A model generated the notes under the pieces. That model saw nothing but the letters and a program-made list of their open reading frames with translations, did not search any database and was not told the origin of the DNA. Shown one piece after another: positions 10,304-19,664 of a stretch of 64,000 nucleotides of DNA; the stretch's first letter is position 1; the number at the start of each line of letters is the position of its first letter. A program made the position numbers and the translations under genes. The stretch is from Gammaproteobacteria bacterium (GTDB lineage: Bacteria > Pseudomonadota > Gammaproteobacteria > SZUA-140): assembly GCA_015491865.1 (NCBI GenBank), contig WFVD01000026.1, forward strand, positions 124,001 through 188,000, written 5' to 3'.

Positions 10304-11554
10304 ATGGATCATTTTAGTTATCACAACGGGCGGCTCTACGCCGAGGCGGTCGAGCTTGCCAGCGTTGCGGCCCAATATGGTACCCCCTGTTATGTCTATT
10401 CCCGCGCCACGCTAGAGCGCCACTGGCGCGCTTTTGATGATGTCTTTGCGGGCCATGACCACCTGATCTGCTATGCGGTGAAGGCCAACTCAAACCTTGC
10501 AGTGCTGAACCTCTTTGCGCGCCTTGGTTCTGGTTTCGATATCGTCTCGCAGGGAGAGCTGGAGCGGGTGATTGCAGCGGGTGGTGATCCGAGCAAAGTG
10601 GTCTTTTCGGGCGTTGCGAAAACAGCAGCCGAGATGCGCCGCGCGCTGGAGGTGGGTATTCTCTGTTTTAACGTGGAGTCAGAGGCAGAACTGGAGCGGC
10701 TCAACCACGTTGCGGCAGAGATGGGCGTGCAGGCGCCGGTCTCCTTGCGGGTCAACCCGGATGTGAACGCACAGACCCACCCCTACATCTCAACTGGATT
10801 AAAAGAGAACAAGTTCGGTATCGATATCGCGCTAGCGCCAGCAGCCTGTGCGCACGCCGTTGCGATGTCAAACATCAATCTGATCGGCATCGACTGCCAC
10901 ATCGGCTCACAGTTGACAGATCTCGCACCGTTTACCGCTGCATGTGATCGCCTGTTGTTGCTGCTGGATAAACTGGCGTCACAGGGTATCGATATCCACC
11001 ATCTCGATCTCGGTGGTGGACTGGGGATCACCTACGCCGATGAAGCGCCGCCATCACCCGCGTGCTATGCAGCGGCGCTGCTCGATAAACTGGGTGGGCG
11101 AGGTTTCACCATCATCCTCGAGCCGGGGCGAGCGATCGCCGCTAACGCCGGAGTGATGTTGACGCAGGTCGAATACCTGAAAAGTAACGATCATAAGAAC
11201 TTTGCGATTGTCGATGCGGGGATGAATGATCTGCTACGTCCATCGCTCTATGGCGCGTGGCAGGCGATTATTCCGCTGCAGCAGGAATCGGAAGCGGAGA
11301 CGAAAACCTACGATATCGTCGGCCCGGTGTGTGAAACCGGCGACTTCATCGGTAAAACACGCGAGCTTTCGCTTAAGCAGGGCGATCTACTGGCAGTGCG
11401 CTCTTCCGGTGCCTACGGTTTTTCGATGAGCTCGACCTACAACTCACGTCCGCGCTGTGCCGAGGTGATGGTTGATGGTGATAAAACCTCTCTGATTCGT
11501 CGTCGTGAGACGATCGAAGAGCTCTATCGTGGTGAGACAATCCTGCCGGATTAG
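10304..11554 (+). CDS. lysA: Diaminopimelate decarboxylase
   Basis: LysA decarboxylates meso-diaminopimelate to lysine using pyridoxal phosphate. The 416-residue protein has the PLP lysine K60 in CYAVKANSN, the phosphate-binding LDLGGGLGI (about 234-242), EPGRAI, and the substrate-binding cysteine in CETGDF (C343). These are the hallmarks of fold-III DAP decarboxylases. It starts one base after the lptM stop and its stop touches the next gene, so lptM-lysA-methyltransferase should be one transcript. Confidence 0.97.
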   Translation: MDHFSYHNGRLYAEAVELASVAAQYGTPCYVYSRATLERHWRAFDDVFAGHDHLICYAVKANSNLAVLNLFARLGSGFDIVSQGELERVIAAGGDPSKVVFSGVAKTAAEMRRALEVGILCFNVESEAELERLNHVAAEMGVQAPVSLRVNPDVNAQTHPYISTGLKENKFGIDIALAPAACAHAVAMSNINLIGIDCHIGSQLTDLAPFTAACDRLLLLLDKLASQGIDIHHLDLGGGLGITYADEAPPSPACYAAALLDKLGGRGFTIILEPGRAIAANAGVMLTQVEYLKSNDHKNFAIVDAGMNDLLRPSLYGAWQAIIPLQQESEAETKTYDIVGPVCETGDFIGKTRELSLKQGDLLAVRSSGAYGFSMSSTYNSRPRCAEVMVDGDKTSLIRRRETIEELYRGETILPD

Positions 11555-11559
11555 TGACC

Positions 11560-12234
11560 ATGCAGCGCATTCCCGAACCGGAGTTGATGGATGACGAGGT
11601 ACAGGCGCGTGCCTATGCCGAGGCGGACTTTGCCGAAGCGCATCAGCAGGTGATCACTCTGTTTCAGCAGCGCTGGCCGGGACGGGAGGTGACGGGGCGA
11701 GTGGTCGATCTCGGCTGCGGTCCTGCCGATGTCTCGATCCGCTTTGCCCGCGCCTTTCCCCATTGTGAGATTGAAGGGGTTGATGGTGCCGATGCGATGC
11801 TGGCCCACGGTGTTAAGGCGGTTGCAGCCGCCGGGCTTTCATCGAGGATCACCCTGCGGAACCGCTACCTGCCCGATGAGGCGCTGGCGCAGCAGCCGTT
11901 CGATGCCGTGATCAGCAATAGCCTGTTACACCATTTACAAGAGCCGATGACGCTGTGGCAGACGGTTCGCGCCTGCGCCAGACAAAATAGCGCAGCGGGA
12001 ACGCCAGTCTTTGTGATGGACCTGATGCGGCCGGCCAGTGAAGCTGAGGTGACGCGACTGGTCGAACAGTATGTCGCCAGTGAACCCGAGTTGCTGCAGC
12101 ATGATTTTCGTCACTCACTCTTTGCCGCCTACCGCATCGATGAGGTGCAGGTACAGCTCAATGCTGCGGGTTTGAACAGCTTAACGGTTGAGGCGGTCAG
12201 CGACCGCCATCTCGTCATCGCCGGACTTTTATAA
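11560..12234 (+). CDS. Class I SAM-dependent methyltransferase, substrate unknown
   Basis: This 224-residue Rossmann-fold methyltransferase shows the SAM-binding motif I VVDLGCGPADVSIRFA and the motif II/III region FDAVISNSLLHHLQ. The substrate is not deducible. ATG at 11560 is chosen; a GTG at 11554 overlapping the lysA stop is an alternative. It occupies the place directly after lysA where dapF is found in many gammaproteobacteria. Confidence 0.8.
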   Translation: MQRIPEPELMDDEVQARAYAEADFAEAHQQVITLFQQRWPGREVTGRVVDLGCGPADVSIRFARAFPHCEIEGVDGADAMLAHGVKAVAAAGLSSRITLRNRYLPDEALAQQPFDAVISNSLLHHLQEPMTLWQTVRACARQNSAAGTPVFVMDLMRPASEAEVTRLVEQYVASEPELLQHDFRHSLFAAYRIDEVQVQLNAAGLNSLTVEAVSDRHLVIAGLL

Positions 12235-12421
12235 ACCCCGGTTGTGTAGTAGATATAGATCACGCACAGGCTATTATCGTTTAACTCCAGTCATTGCTAG
12301 CCGGCATTAGAAGCTGTTCAACCGAATATAAGCCACAGCGTCATTTATATCGCCTTTTATGGTGATATCCCTCTCCACAATACTGCTCTTTTTATCCCTC
12401 GTAGTTTATGTTTTTATTTAG

Positions 12422-12449
12422 TTGTCATATATATTATATCTGGTATGTT
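12422..12449 (+). promoter_or_regulatory. Candidate sigma70-type promoter for the lipoprotein gene
   Basis: TTGTCA at 12422-12427 and TATGTT at 12444-12449 are separated by 16 bases, within the AT-rich 283-bp gap before the lipoprotein gene at 12518. Nothing else recognisable was found in 12235-12517; the run is clearly AT-richer than the flanking genes. Both hexamers are imperfect. Confidence 0.3.
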
Positions 12450-12517
12450 TGTGAGTTGATAGTGCTGGCGAGTGATTCCTCAAGAGAATAATAACTTGCT
12501 AACAACCGGGAGAGGGG

Positions 12518-13633
12518 ATGATGAAATTTGTTCGGGCATTAATAGTCATGTTTGTAGCATTGCCACTGATTGCTTGTGGTAGTGGCGGAGGTGGGGAGGA
12601 TGTTAATCCGCCTGGAGCGCAGGATACGGGGTCCTCAGGAATCACTGGTGTAACAAGAAATTTGACGGGTACAGTCGCAGTTGGTGCGCCGGTTCCGGCA
12701 GTTATAAAGATTGTTGATCGGCGAGGTGATACGTTAGTTGCAGAGAGTAATGCTAATGGCAAATATTCCGCGAACCTTGAAGGTCGGCCTGGGCCATATC
12801 TGATTCGTATTGAACCCCACGATAGCAGCATACCTGTGATGTATAGTTTTGCCACAAGCTCCGGGGTAGCAAACGCAACGCCATTTACAACGCTGGCCTT
12901 GTTTCTTGCCTTTGGAAGCGGTTTAGAGGCGGCATTCAATGACTGGGTGACTCATGCCGGTAACTGGGACAGGAAGGATCTGGAACAAGTACTTGCTATG
13001 ATCAATGCAAATTTTTCTAATGAGTTAGGCGCTATCGCTGGGGTTGATGCCACACGCTTTGATTGTTTTACCTCGCCGTTTGATGCTGATCGAACGGGGT
13101 TTGATGCCTTTTTAGATGAGTTCACAGCTGTTGTTGATTTATCAGCAGGAAGCTATGTTATTCATAATAGCGCCGGTGTTCTATTGAACCTCAATGAAAG
13201 TATTGATACCACAGGTTACTATATCGGCGCGCTTTTTGTGCCAGTTGATACGGCAATTTGGGAGCTTACATGGAGTCAGACAGTTAATGGGGCTGCATCC
13301 GTTAGCAGTGTTCTATTGCCCGTAGGCGCCGATATCCCATGGCGGTATGAGCATCTTTTTGGGGATTTCTGGCCATTGTATGATTTGCTTCTGGAGGGCG
13401 AGGTAGAAAATTGCGAGGATGATGTTAATGTTCAGTGCGATATTAGACTGGTGGTGACACAATTTGATACTACGTTTAATGTGATTGGCGCTGGCGAGGT
13501 AGGGACGCTAGTTAATGGCACGATAAGTTTTGGTTGGCGTGTGCGTGGCTGGGTCGATGCGGGGTTCGGAAGAAGTGTAGTGGATGAGTCTTCGGAGTGG
13601 TCGACTGGCTGGAGCTGGCGGCGAGTAAATTAA
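12518..13633 (+). CDS. Predicted lipoprotein of unknown function
   Basis: I do not recognise this 371-residue protein. It has a signal peptide with lipobox LPLIAC (Cys about 20), then a Gly/Ser-rich linker. A region at about 50-100 resembles small beta-sandwich carboxypeptidase-regulatory-type repeats (GTVAVGAPVPAVIKIVDRRG, NANGKYSANL). A longer Trp/Asp-rich part follows, with only three further cysteines. It stands alone between a methyltransferase and a convergent hyuA-like gene. Its base composition is lower in GC than its neighbours, which hints at horizontal acquisition. GGGAGAGGGG precedes the ATG pair at 12518/12521. Confidence 0.75.
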   Translation: MMKFVRALIVMFVALPLIACGSGGGGEDVNPPGAQDTGSSGITGVTRNLTGTVAVGAPVPAVIKIVDRRGDTLVAESNANGKYSANLEGRPGPYLIRIEPHDSSIPVMYSFATSSGVANATPFTTLALFLAFGSGLEAAFNDWVTHAGNWDRKDLEQVLAMINANFSNELGAIAGVDATRFDCFTSPFDADRTGFDAFLDEFTAVVDLSAGSYVIHNSAGVLLNLNESIDTTGYYIGALFVPVDTAIWELTWSQTVNGAASVSSVLLPVGADIPWRYEHLFGDFWPLYDLLLEGEVENCEDDVNVQCDIRLVVTQFDTTFNVIGAGEVGTLVNGTISFGWRVRGWVDAGFGRSVVDESSEWSTGWSWRRVN

Positions 13634-13652
13634 GGTTGTTGTCAATTGTAAT

Positions 13653-13683
13653 GCCATGCAGAGGGAGCTCTCCCCCTGCATGG
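13653..13683. terminator. Long hairpin between convergent genes
   Basis: An inverted repeat built on CCATGCAG and CTGCATGG, with a GGGAG/CTCCC inner part and one mismatch, lies between two convergent genes. There is no clean T-run on either side, so it may be a bidirectional structured terminator rather than a textbook intrinsic one. Confidence 0.55.
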
Positions 13684-13705
13684 TATATATGGTTTTCCTG
13701 GCACG

Positions 13706-15706
13706 CTAGGAGCGTTGCCTTTCAAGTAGCAGGTTCCCTGCATCATCTCGCCTGCAATCCCAGCCCTTATCGATAAAAATGGTCGAAACCGTTTCGGTAA
13801 GCAGTGCCGGATTGTGAACGGTTATTTCAGCGCTTAATGAATCGCGTGCAATTACATCAATCGTTGAGAAGGTATCGTCAAGATAGACCGAAGCGCTGCT
13901 GGTTGAGGCGGGTTGAGTGGTGGGGGGTGAGAGTGTGATTGACGGCATCGGGCCACGCAGGCCCATGCGCACGTTAACAAGTTCTATAGCGCAGTCGAGC
14001 CGATGGCCGTATCGTGATTGATGTGCCCGATGGAAATCGTTGATAGCATCATCAATCGTATTCGCTGAAATAACCCACGGGATATTCAGCGTGCTGGACT
14101 GCCCCTGATAACAGAGGTCGAGTGACGGGTGTGTGGTGATCTCTGTTGCAGTTAACCCTTCCTGTTGTAGTGCGCTAACCCCTTGCTGCTTTAATCGCTC
14201 AAGCTGTTTGGTTATCTGTGATTCACTTAATGAGAGGAGCGGCTTGCTCAGTGTACGTGACAGCTGGCGCGCACGTGGTGCAGTGAGCATGCCGAGTGCT
14301 GATAGTACCCCGCCGTGAATTGGCACCAGTGCGCGCGTCATACCGAGCTTTTCGGCCAGCGCACAGACATGCAGCCCACCTGCGCCACCAAATGAGACCA
14401 GAGTAAAGTCGCGTGGATCATGCCCCTGTTGCACCGAGATGACCCGTAGTGCCTGTGCCATCTGTTCATTGGTGATCTCGATGATTCCCGCTGCTGCCTG
14501 TTCAATCGATAAACCCAGCGGCTTAGCGATCGTCGCGACTGCCGTACGCGCCGCTGCCAGGTCGAGCTGCATCTTGCCACCAAGAAAGGCGTTGGCGCAG
14601 AGCCGTCCCAGCACCAGGTTGGCATCGGTAACGGTTGGTGCAGCGCCGCCTTTGCCGTAACAGGCTGGGCCGGGGTCTGCGCCAGCGGATTTGGGACCCA
14701 CCTGCAATAGTCCTCCGGCATCCAGATAGGCGATAGAGCCACCACCCGCGCCGATGGTGTGCATATCGACCATCGGTACCGCGACCGGGTAGTGCCCGAT
14801 CTTGCCGTTGCTGGTGAGGGTTAACGCTTCATCAGGGCGGCTATCAAGCATCGCCACATCGGTGGAGGTGCCGCCCATGTCGAAGCTGAGCAGCTTCTGC
14901 TGGCCACTTGCGGCGGCAGTGTAACGCGCACCAGCAAGCCCCCCGGCGGGGCCAGACAGCAGCATGTTGACCGCCTCGTTAGCGGCGAGTAACAGGCCCA
15001 TCGTGCCACCGGCACTCTGCATCACGGTGATGTTGGCGTTGGGCAGCCCTGCACTTAGCCGTTGCAGGTAGGCCTTAACCAGCGGCCCCACCCAGGCGTT
15101 GAGCCAGGTGGTGATACCGCGTTCATATTCACGGTACTCAGGTAGGATGCTGGATGAGCGTGAGATAAAGATTCCAGCAGGGATGACCGCCTCAATGGCC
15201 CTCTCAAAACGGTCATCAATAAAAGAGAACAGCAGATTGATCGCAACGGCCTCCGGTTTTAGCGCTGCGAGCTCCTCGCTTAATTTATTTAGCTCATCGC
15301 TTGTGAGCGGTTCAACCTCGCGGCCGTCGGCTCCCAGTCGCCCACCGGTCTCAAGGCAGTATTCGCGCGCTACGGGTGGTGTGATCGGCTGTGGGTGCCA
15401 CTCGTAGAGCTGTTCGCGCGTCTGGCGTCCAATGGTCAACATATCGCCCAGGCCGTAATTGGTAATGAAGGCGGTGCGTACCCCCTTGCCTTCGAGTGCA
15501 GCGTTGGTGGCGACGGTGGAGCCGTGGACGATATTGACTGGTTGATCTAACAGGCCGAGCTCAGTTACGCCCAGAATAATCGCCTCTTCTGGTGCATGCG
15601 GGGTCGATAGCACTTTATGGATCCTGAGCTGTTTGCCATCGAACAGCACAAAGTCGGTAAAGGTGCCGCCGGTATCGACGCCGAGTAGTGGGGTGGTCTG
15701 CTTCAT
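13706..15706 (-). CDS. Hydantoinase/oxoprolinase family protein (HyuA-type)
   Basis: This 666-residue protein has the ASKHA-type phosphate motif LLGVDTGGTFTDFV at the N-terminus. It also has SFDMGGTSTDVAML and TIGAGGGSIAYLD in the middle, and KSAGADPGPACYG. These mark the HyuA family, ATP-dependent hydantoin or oxoproline ring-opening subunits. The usual HyuB partner is not adjacent, so the substrate is uncertain; acetone carboxylase and N-methylhydantoinase subunits belong to the same family. Confidence 0.85.
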   Translation of the reverse strand: MKQTTPLLGVDTGGTFTDFVLFDGKQLRIHKVLSTPHAPEEAIILGVTELGLLDQPVNIVHGSTVATNAALEGKGVRTAFITNYGLGDMLTIGRQTREQLYEWHPQPITPPVAREYCLETGGRLGADGREVEPLTSDELNKLSEELAALKPEAVAINLLFSFIDDRFERAIEAVIPAGIFISRSSSILPEYREYERGITTWLNAWVGPLVKAYLQRLSAGLPNANITVMQSAGGTMGLLLAANEAVNMLLSGPAGGLAGARYTAAASGQQKLLSFDMGGTSTDVAMLDSRPDEALTLTSNGKIGHYPVAVPMVDMHTIGAGGGSIAYLDAGGLLQVGPKSAGADPGPACYGKGGAAPTVTDANLVLGRLCANAFLGGKMQLDLAAARTAVATIAKPLGLSIEQAAAGIIEITNEQMAQALRVISVQQGHDPRDFTLVSFGGAGGLHVCALAEKLGMTRALVPIHGGVLSALGMLTAPRARQLSRTLSKPLLSLSESQITKQLERLKQQGVSALQQEGLTATEITTHPSLDLCYQGQSSTLNIPWVISANTIDDAINDFHRAHQSRYGHRLDCAIELVNVRMGLRGPMPSITLSPPTTQPASTSSASVYLDDTFSTIDVIARDSLSAEITVHNPALLTETVSTIFIDKGWDCRRDDAGNLLLERQRS

Positions 15707-15772
15707 AATAAAATTCGTTGCAACGGCAGGCTATTCTATTTTGTATTGCTGGCTGTATGAAAGTACTATTAA

Positions 15773-16738
15773 ATGATGAGTATGGATAGTCTAATCATCG
15801 TTGAAAATCTCTATCGTTATTATGGTGAGCTGTGCGCTGTGCACGACCTCTGTTTTGAGGTGCGGCGTGGTGAAGTGGTTGGTTTTCTCGGCCCGAACGG
15901 TGCGGGCAAATCGACAACCATGCGCATCATCGGTGGTAACCTTGCACCGAGTGGCGGGCGGGTGTTGATCAACGGCATCGATATTCTTGATCAGCCGATG
16001 GCTGCGAAGGCAGAGCTCGGTTTTTTGCCTGAAACGCCGCCGCTCTATCGTGACCTCACGGTTGATGAGTACCTCGCTTACTGTGCACGGATTAATCGTA
16101 TCGCTGCTGGTCAACGACGCGCCGCGATCAATCTGGCCAAAGAGCGTTGTGGGCTAACAGCGGTTGGAAGGCGTCTGATTGCCAATCTATCCAAGGGTTA
16201 TCAGCAGCGTGTCGGGATTGCACAGGCGATCATCCATTCACCATCGGTGGTGCTACTGGATGAGCCGACGGTGGGACTCGACCCGATCCAGATTCGTGAA
16301 ATCCGTAGCCTGATCCGTGAAGTTGCCAACGAACATAGCGTGGTGTTATCGACCCATATTTTGCCGGAGGTGCAGTCGGTGTGTGACCGGGTGCAGATTA
16401 TTAACCGCGGGCGGCTGGTGCTGAATGAGTCGATTGAGCAGATGCGAGAGAAGTTGCAGGCGACGACACTGCTGGTGGCGCTGCGTTCGCCGCCGCCGGT
16501 CAGCGAACTGGAATCGATCGACGGTGTGGTCTCGGTGGAGCCAGTAGACGATGGTCGCCTACGCATCGGTTATGAAGTCGGCAATGACCCTGCTGATGCG
16601 ATTGTCGAGCAGGCGGTGGCGAATGGCTGGGGGCTGCATGAGCTGACGCCCGAGCGGATGACGCTGGAGCAGGTGTTTGTCGAGATCACCACCGGTGATC
16701 TCCATGGCCACGGTGAGAGCGAGGGTGAAGCGGCATGA
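15773..16738 (+). CDS. ABC transporter ATP-binding protein (GldA-like)
   Basis: This 321-residue ATPase has Walker A GPNGAGKST, signature LSKGYQQRVGIAQA, Walker B VVLLDEPTVGLDP and a switch histidine in STHILPEV. A C-terminal extension after about residue 225 is typical of GldA/CcmA-type ATPases. It starts an operon with a six-helix permease, a GldG-like protein and a DUF4340-type protein, which together form the GldAFG-like exporter class of unknown substrate. Two ATGs (15773, 15776) are possible starts. Confidence 0.9.
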   Translation: MMSMDSLIIVENLYRYYGELCAVHDLCFEVRRGEVVGFLGPNGAGKSTTMRIIGGNLAPSGGRVLINGIDILDQPMAAKAELGFLPETPPLYRDLTVDEYLAYCARINRIAAGQRRAAINLAKERCGLTAVGRRLIANLSKGYQQRVGIAQAIIHSPSVVLLDEPTVGLDPIQIREIRSLIREVANEHSVVLSTHILPEVQSVCDRVQIINRGRLVLNESIEQMREKLQATTLLVALRSPPPVSELESIDGVVSVEPVDDGRLRIGYEVGNDPADAIVEQAVANGWGLHELTPERMTLEQVFVEITTGDLHGHGESEGEAA

Positions 16739-17499
16739 TCTTTACGATAGCCGGGCGTGAATTGCGTTCTCTTTTTCTATCGCCACAGGCGTGGTCGATT
16801 CTTGCGGTGGTGCAGCTGATCCTCGCCTATATGTTTCTGGTGCAGATCGATCTCTTTATGCAGCTGCAACCGCGCCTGCCAACACTGCCGGGTGCGCCGG
16901 GCATCACCGAGATTGTGGCGGTGCCACTACTCGGTAACGCGGCGATGATCCTGCTATTGATCGTGCCGTTGATTACGATGCGGCTGATTAGTGATGAGCG
17001 CCGCAATCAGACGTTAACGCTGCTCTTTGCTGCGCCGATCTCGATGACCTCAATTGTAGTGGGTAAGTTTGTCGGGGTGATGATCTTTCTGCTGATCATG
17101 TTGCTGATGATCCTGATGATGCCGCTGGCACTGCTGCTGGGTGGTTCACTTGACCTTGGTGTGCTGGCAGCTGCGGTACTTGGGCTGTTTTTACTGTTGG
17201 CGAGTTTTGCGGCAGTGGGGCTGTTTATGTCATCACTCACGGCGCAGCCGACGGTTGCGGCGGTCAGTACCTTTGGGGTGCTGCTGCTGCTGTGGATTCT
17301 GGACTGGGCGGGTAACAGTACAGAAGGCGATGGGGGGCAAGGGGGAGATGTACTGGGTTATCTGTCGATTCTGCGCCACTACGAGGCGCTATTGAAAGGG
17401 GTCTTTAATAGTGCAGACGTGATCTACTACCTGCTCTTTATTACCGTGTTTCTGGTGCTGTCGATTCGCCGTCTTGATGCCGAGCGGACGCAGTATTAA
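16735..17499 (+). CDS. ABC-2 type permease (GldF-like)
   Basis: This 254-residue integral membrane protein has about six hydrophobic segments. The hydrophilic loop after the second contains MRLISDERRNQTLTLLFAAP, the EF-loop-like feature of ABC-2 permeases where the ATPase docks. It overlaps the ATPase gene by 4 bases and is 6 bp from the GldG-like gene, so it is the membrane partner of that ATPase. Confidence 0.9.
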   Translation: MIFTIAGRELRSLFLSPQAWSILAVVQLILAYMFLVQIDLFMQLQPRLPTLPGAPGITEIVAVPLLGNAAMILLLIVPLITMRLISDERRNQTLTLLFAAPISMTSIVVGKFVGVMIFLLIMLLMILMMPLALLLGGSLDLGVLAAAVLGLFLLLASFAAVGLFMSSLTAQPTVAAVSTFGVLLLLWILDWAGNSTEGDGGQGGDVLGYLSILRHYEALLKGVFNSADVIYYLLFITVFLVLSIRRLDAERTQY

Positions 17500-17505
17500 C
17501 GCGCT

Positions 17506-18861
17506 ATGAAAGTCACATTAAAATCCCGCCGTTTGATGTTGCTGCAGAACCTGCTGTTTATGGTGCTGTTCCTTGGCGCTGTTGGTCTGGCCGGGTGGCT
17601 GAGTACACAATATCACTATCAGGCCGACTGGACAGAGAACGGACGCAACACCCTGTCGGAGGCCAGCGTTGCGCTGCTGGCAGAGATGCCGCAGCCGGTG
17701 ACCATCACCGTATTTGTGCGTGAGACGCCAATGGTACGCAAACATATTACTGAGCTGGTGGCCCGTTATCAGCGTTACAAAGCGGATATTGAGCTGAAAT
17801 TTATCAACCCGGACGCTGAGCCGCAGCGGGTACGCGAGATGAACATCACCACCGAAGGCGAGATGGTGATTGAGTCTGCCGGGCAGCAGGCGCGCACTCA
17901 ACAGATTTCAGAGGAGGGGCTCAGTAACGCATTGCAAAAGGTGTTGCGCGGCGGTGAACGCAGAATCGCTTTTTTGCAGGGGCATGGTGAGCGTGATTTT
18001 CTCGGGGCGGCGAACTATGATCTCTCTGCCTGGGCGCAGCAGCTACAGGTGAAGGGGGCGCAGCTTTATGGGCTGAACCTCGCTAGCGTGGCTGAGGTAC
18101 CGGAAAACACGTCGCTGCTGGTGATTGCCGGGCCGCGAGCCGATCTGCTGGCAGGCGAGCTGGTGGCGATTCAGGGGTACCTCGACCGCGGTGGCAATCT
18201 ATTGTGGCTGGTCGATCCCGGTGAGCTGTTTGGGCTTTCTGGCGTGGGTAAAGAGATTGGGGTTCAGTTCCTGCCTGGCACAATTATCGACCCCAATGTT
18301 TCACAGGTCGGCATGCAGCTGTTTGGTACCGATGACCCGCGCATGGTGCTGGTGGCGAGTTACGGCGCGCATCCGGTGGTGGCGGGGTTTGATTTTAATA
18401 CTCTCTTCCCGGTGGCGCGCGGTATCGAAATTAGCGATGCGGGGGAGTGGCAACCGACCACGCTGTTAAAGACACTATCGAATGTCTGGGCGGAGCGTGG
18501 CGAGATTGCCGGCAGCATCGGTTTTGATGCCGCCGATATCGCAGGCCCACTGAATATCGGAGTGGCGTTGAGCCGCGACCGCGGTGATTTGCAGCAGCGT
18601 GTGGTGGTGATTGGTGATGGCGACTTTCTATCAAACGGCTATCTCGGTGTCGGGGGGAATCTGCAGCTGGCGATGAACATCGCTAACTGGTTGATGGATG
18701 ATGAGGCGCTGCTGTCGATCCCCGCAAAAAGTGCCTCTGACATTACGCTGGAAATGGACGAATTTGAGCTGGCGATGCTGGGGGGTACATTTCTGGTGGT
18801 GTTGCCGTTACTGCTGCTCGGCAGCGGTTTTTTTATCTGGTGGCGACGTCGTCGTCGATGA
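17506..18861 (+). CDS. GldG-family ABC transporter-associated protein
   Basis: This 451-residue protein has an N-terminal membrane helix (about 12-34), a long periplasmic ABC_transp_aux/GldG domain (QADWTENGRNTLSEASVALL; RRIAFLQGHGERDF; LLVIAGPRADLLAGELVAIQ), and a C-terminal helix ending in an Arg-rich tail. This is the auxiliary-subunit layout of GldG-like exporters. It follows the permease by 6 bp. In Flavobacterium relatives serve gliding, but in gammaproteobacteria the role is unknown. Confidence 0.88.
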   Translation: MKVTLKSRRLMLLQNLLFMVLFLGAVGLAGWLSTQYHYQADWTENGRNTLSEASVALLAEMPQPVTITVFVRETPMVRKHITELVARYQRYKADIELKFINPDAEPQRVREMNITTEGEMVIESAGQQARTQQISEEGLSNALQKVLRGGERRIAFLQGHGERDFLGAANYDLSAWAQQLQVKGAQLYGLNLASVAEVPENTSLLVIAGPRADLLAGELVAIQGYLDRGGNLLWLVDPGELFGLSGVGKEIGVQFLPGTIIDPNVSQVGMQLFGTDDPRMVLVASYGAHPVVAGFDFNTLFPVARGIEISDAGEWQPTTLLKTLSNVWAERGEIAGSIGFDAADIAGPLNIGVALSRDRGDLQQRVVVIGDGDFLSNGYLGVGGNLQLAMNIANWLMDDEALLSIPAKSASDITLEMDEFELAMLGGTFLVVLPLLLLGSGFFIWWRRRRR

Positions 18862-18869
18862 AGGTCTGA

Positions 18870-19664
18870 ATGCGCGCCCGCTGGTTATTGAATCTGTTGC
18901 TCTCTCTGATTGTGGTGGCGCTGGCTGCGCTTGCCTATCTACGCCCGGGGCTTGATGAGGCTGAACCGGCGAAGAGGCTTTCGCCGCTATCACCGGCACA
19001 GGTGCAGCGTGTCGCGATTGAGCGGCCGGAACGAGAATTCATTACGATGGTGCGAGGTGTTAACGGCTGGCAGCTAACCGCGCCGATCAATTTACCTGCC
19101 AACCCGTTTCGGGTTGAACCCCTGTTGCAGCTGCGCCGTGCGGTGAGCCATGCAAGCTTCGCGGTAGATGATAATGGACTGGCTCAATACGGCCTGGCTG
19201 TGCCAAAGGTGAAGCTAGGTCTCGACGGCGAGCAGTACGCTTTTGGTGATACCGAACCGCTCAATGGTTACCGCTATGTGCTGGTTGATGGCACTGTCAA
19301 TCTGCTCTCTGATCGTATTCATCATTATCTGTTGATGTCGCCGTATGATTTTGTCGCACTGGAGCTGCTTTCACCGCAGAGTGAGTTGATTGAGGTGCGT
19401 TTTAATAATCAGGTAATCGATGATGAACTTGTATTGGCAGCGTGGAATGAGTCGCATGCGCGACGTGTATCACGCTATTCTGAGCCGGAGAGTGATGTTG
19501 AGAGATTGTCGCTGGTGCTGGCGGATGGCACGATGTTGCAGCTGGATATCCTGTTACATGAGCCGGAGTTTGTGCTGGGCATCGTTGAGCGCGGGGTGCG
19601 TTACCACTTCACAGAAGAGGAGGGTGAGCGCCTGATACAGATGACTGTGGGTGGCGATGCCTGA
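18870..19664 (+). CDS. DUF4340-type membrane-anchored protein
   Basis: This 264-residue protein has one N-terminal membrane anchor (about 5-25) and a periplasmic beta-rich domain with repeated modules (LSPAQVQRVAIERPEREFI; GLAVPKVKLGLDGEQYAFGD). That matches the DUF4340 family, commonly coded after GldG-like genes. It follows the GldG-like gene by 8 bp and overlaps mutM by 8 bases. No enzymatic residues are evident. Confidence 0.75.
   Translation: MRARWLLNLLLSLIVVALAALAYLRPGLDEAEPAKRLSPLSPAQVQRVAIERPEREFITMVRGVNGWQLTAPINLPANPFRVEPLLQLRRAVSHASFAVDDNGLAQYGLAVPKVKLGLDGEQYAFGDTEPLNGYRYVLVDGTVNLLSDRIHHYLLMSPYDFVALELLSPQSELIEVRFNNQVIDDELVLAAWNESHARRVSRYSEPESDVERLSLVLADGTMLQLDILLHEPEFVLGIVERGVRYHFTEEEGERLIQMTVGGDA

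Noticed and set aside
13697-13717. TGGCAC start of a sigma-54-type promoter
   Set aside because: The downstream TTGC box is not at the required spacing.
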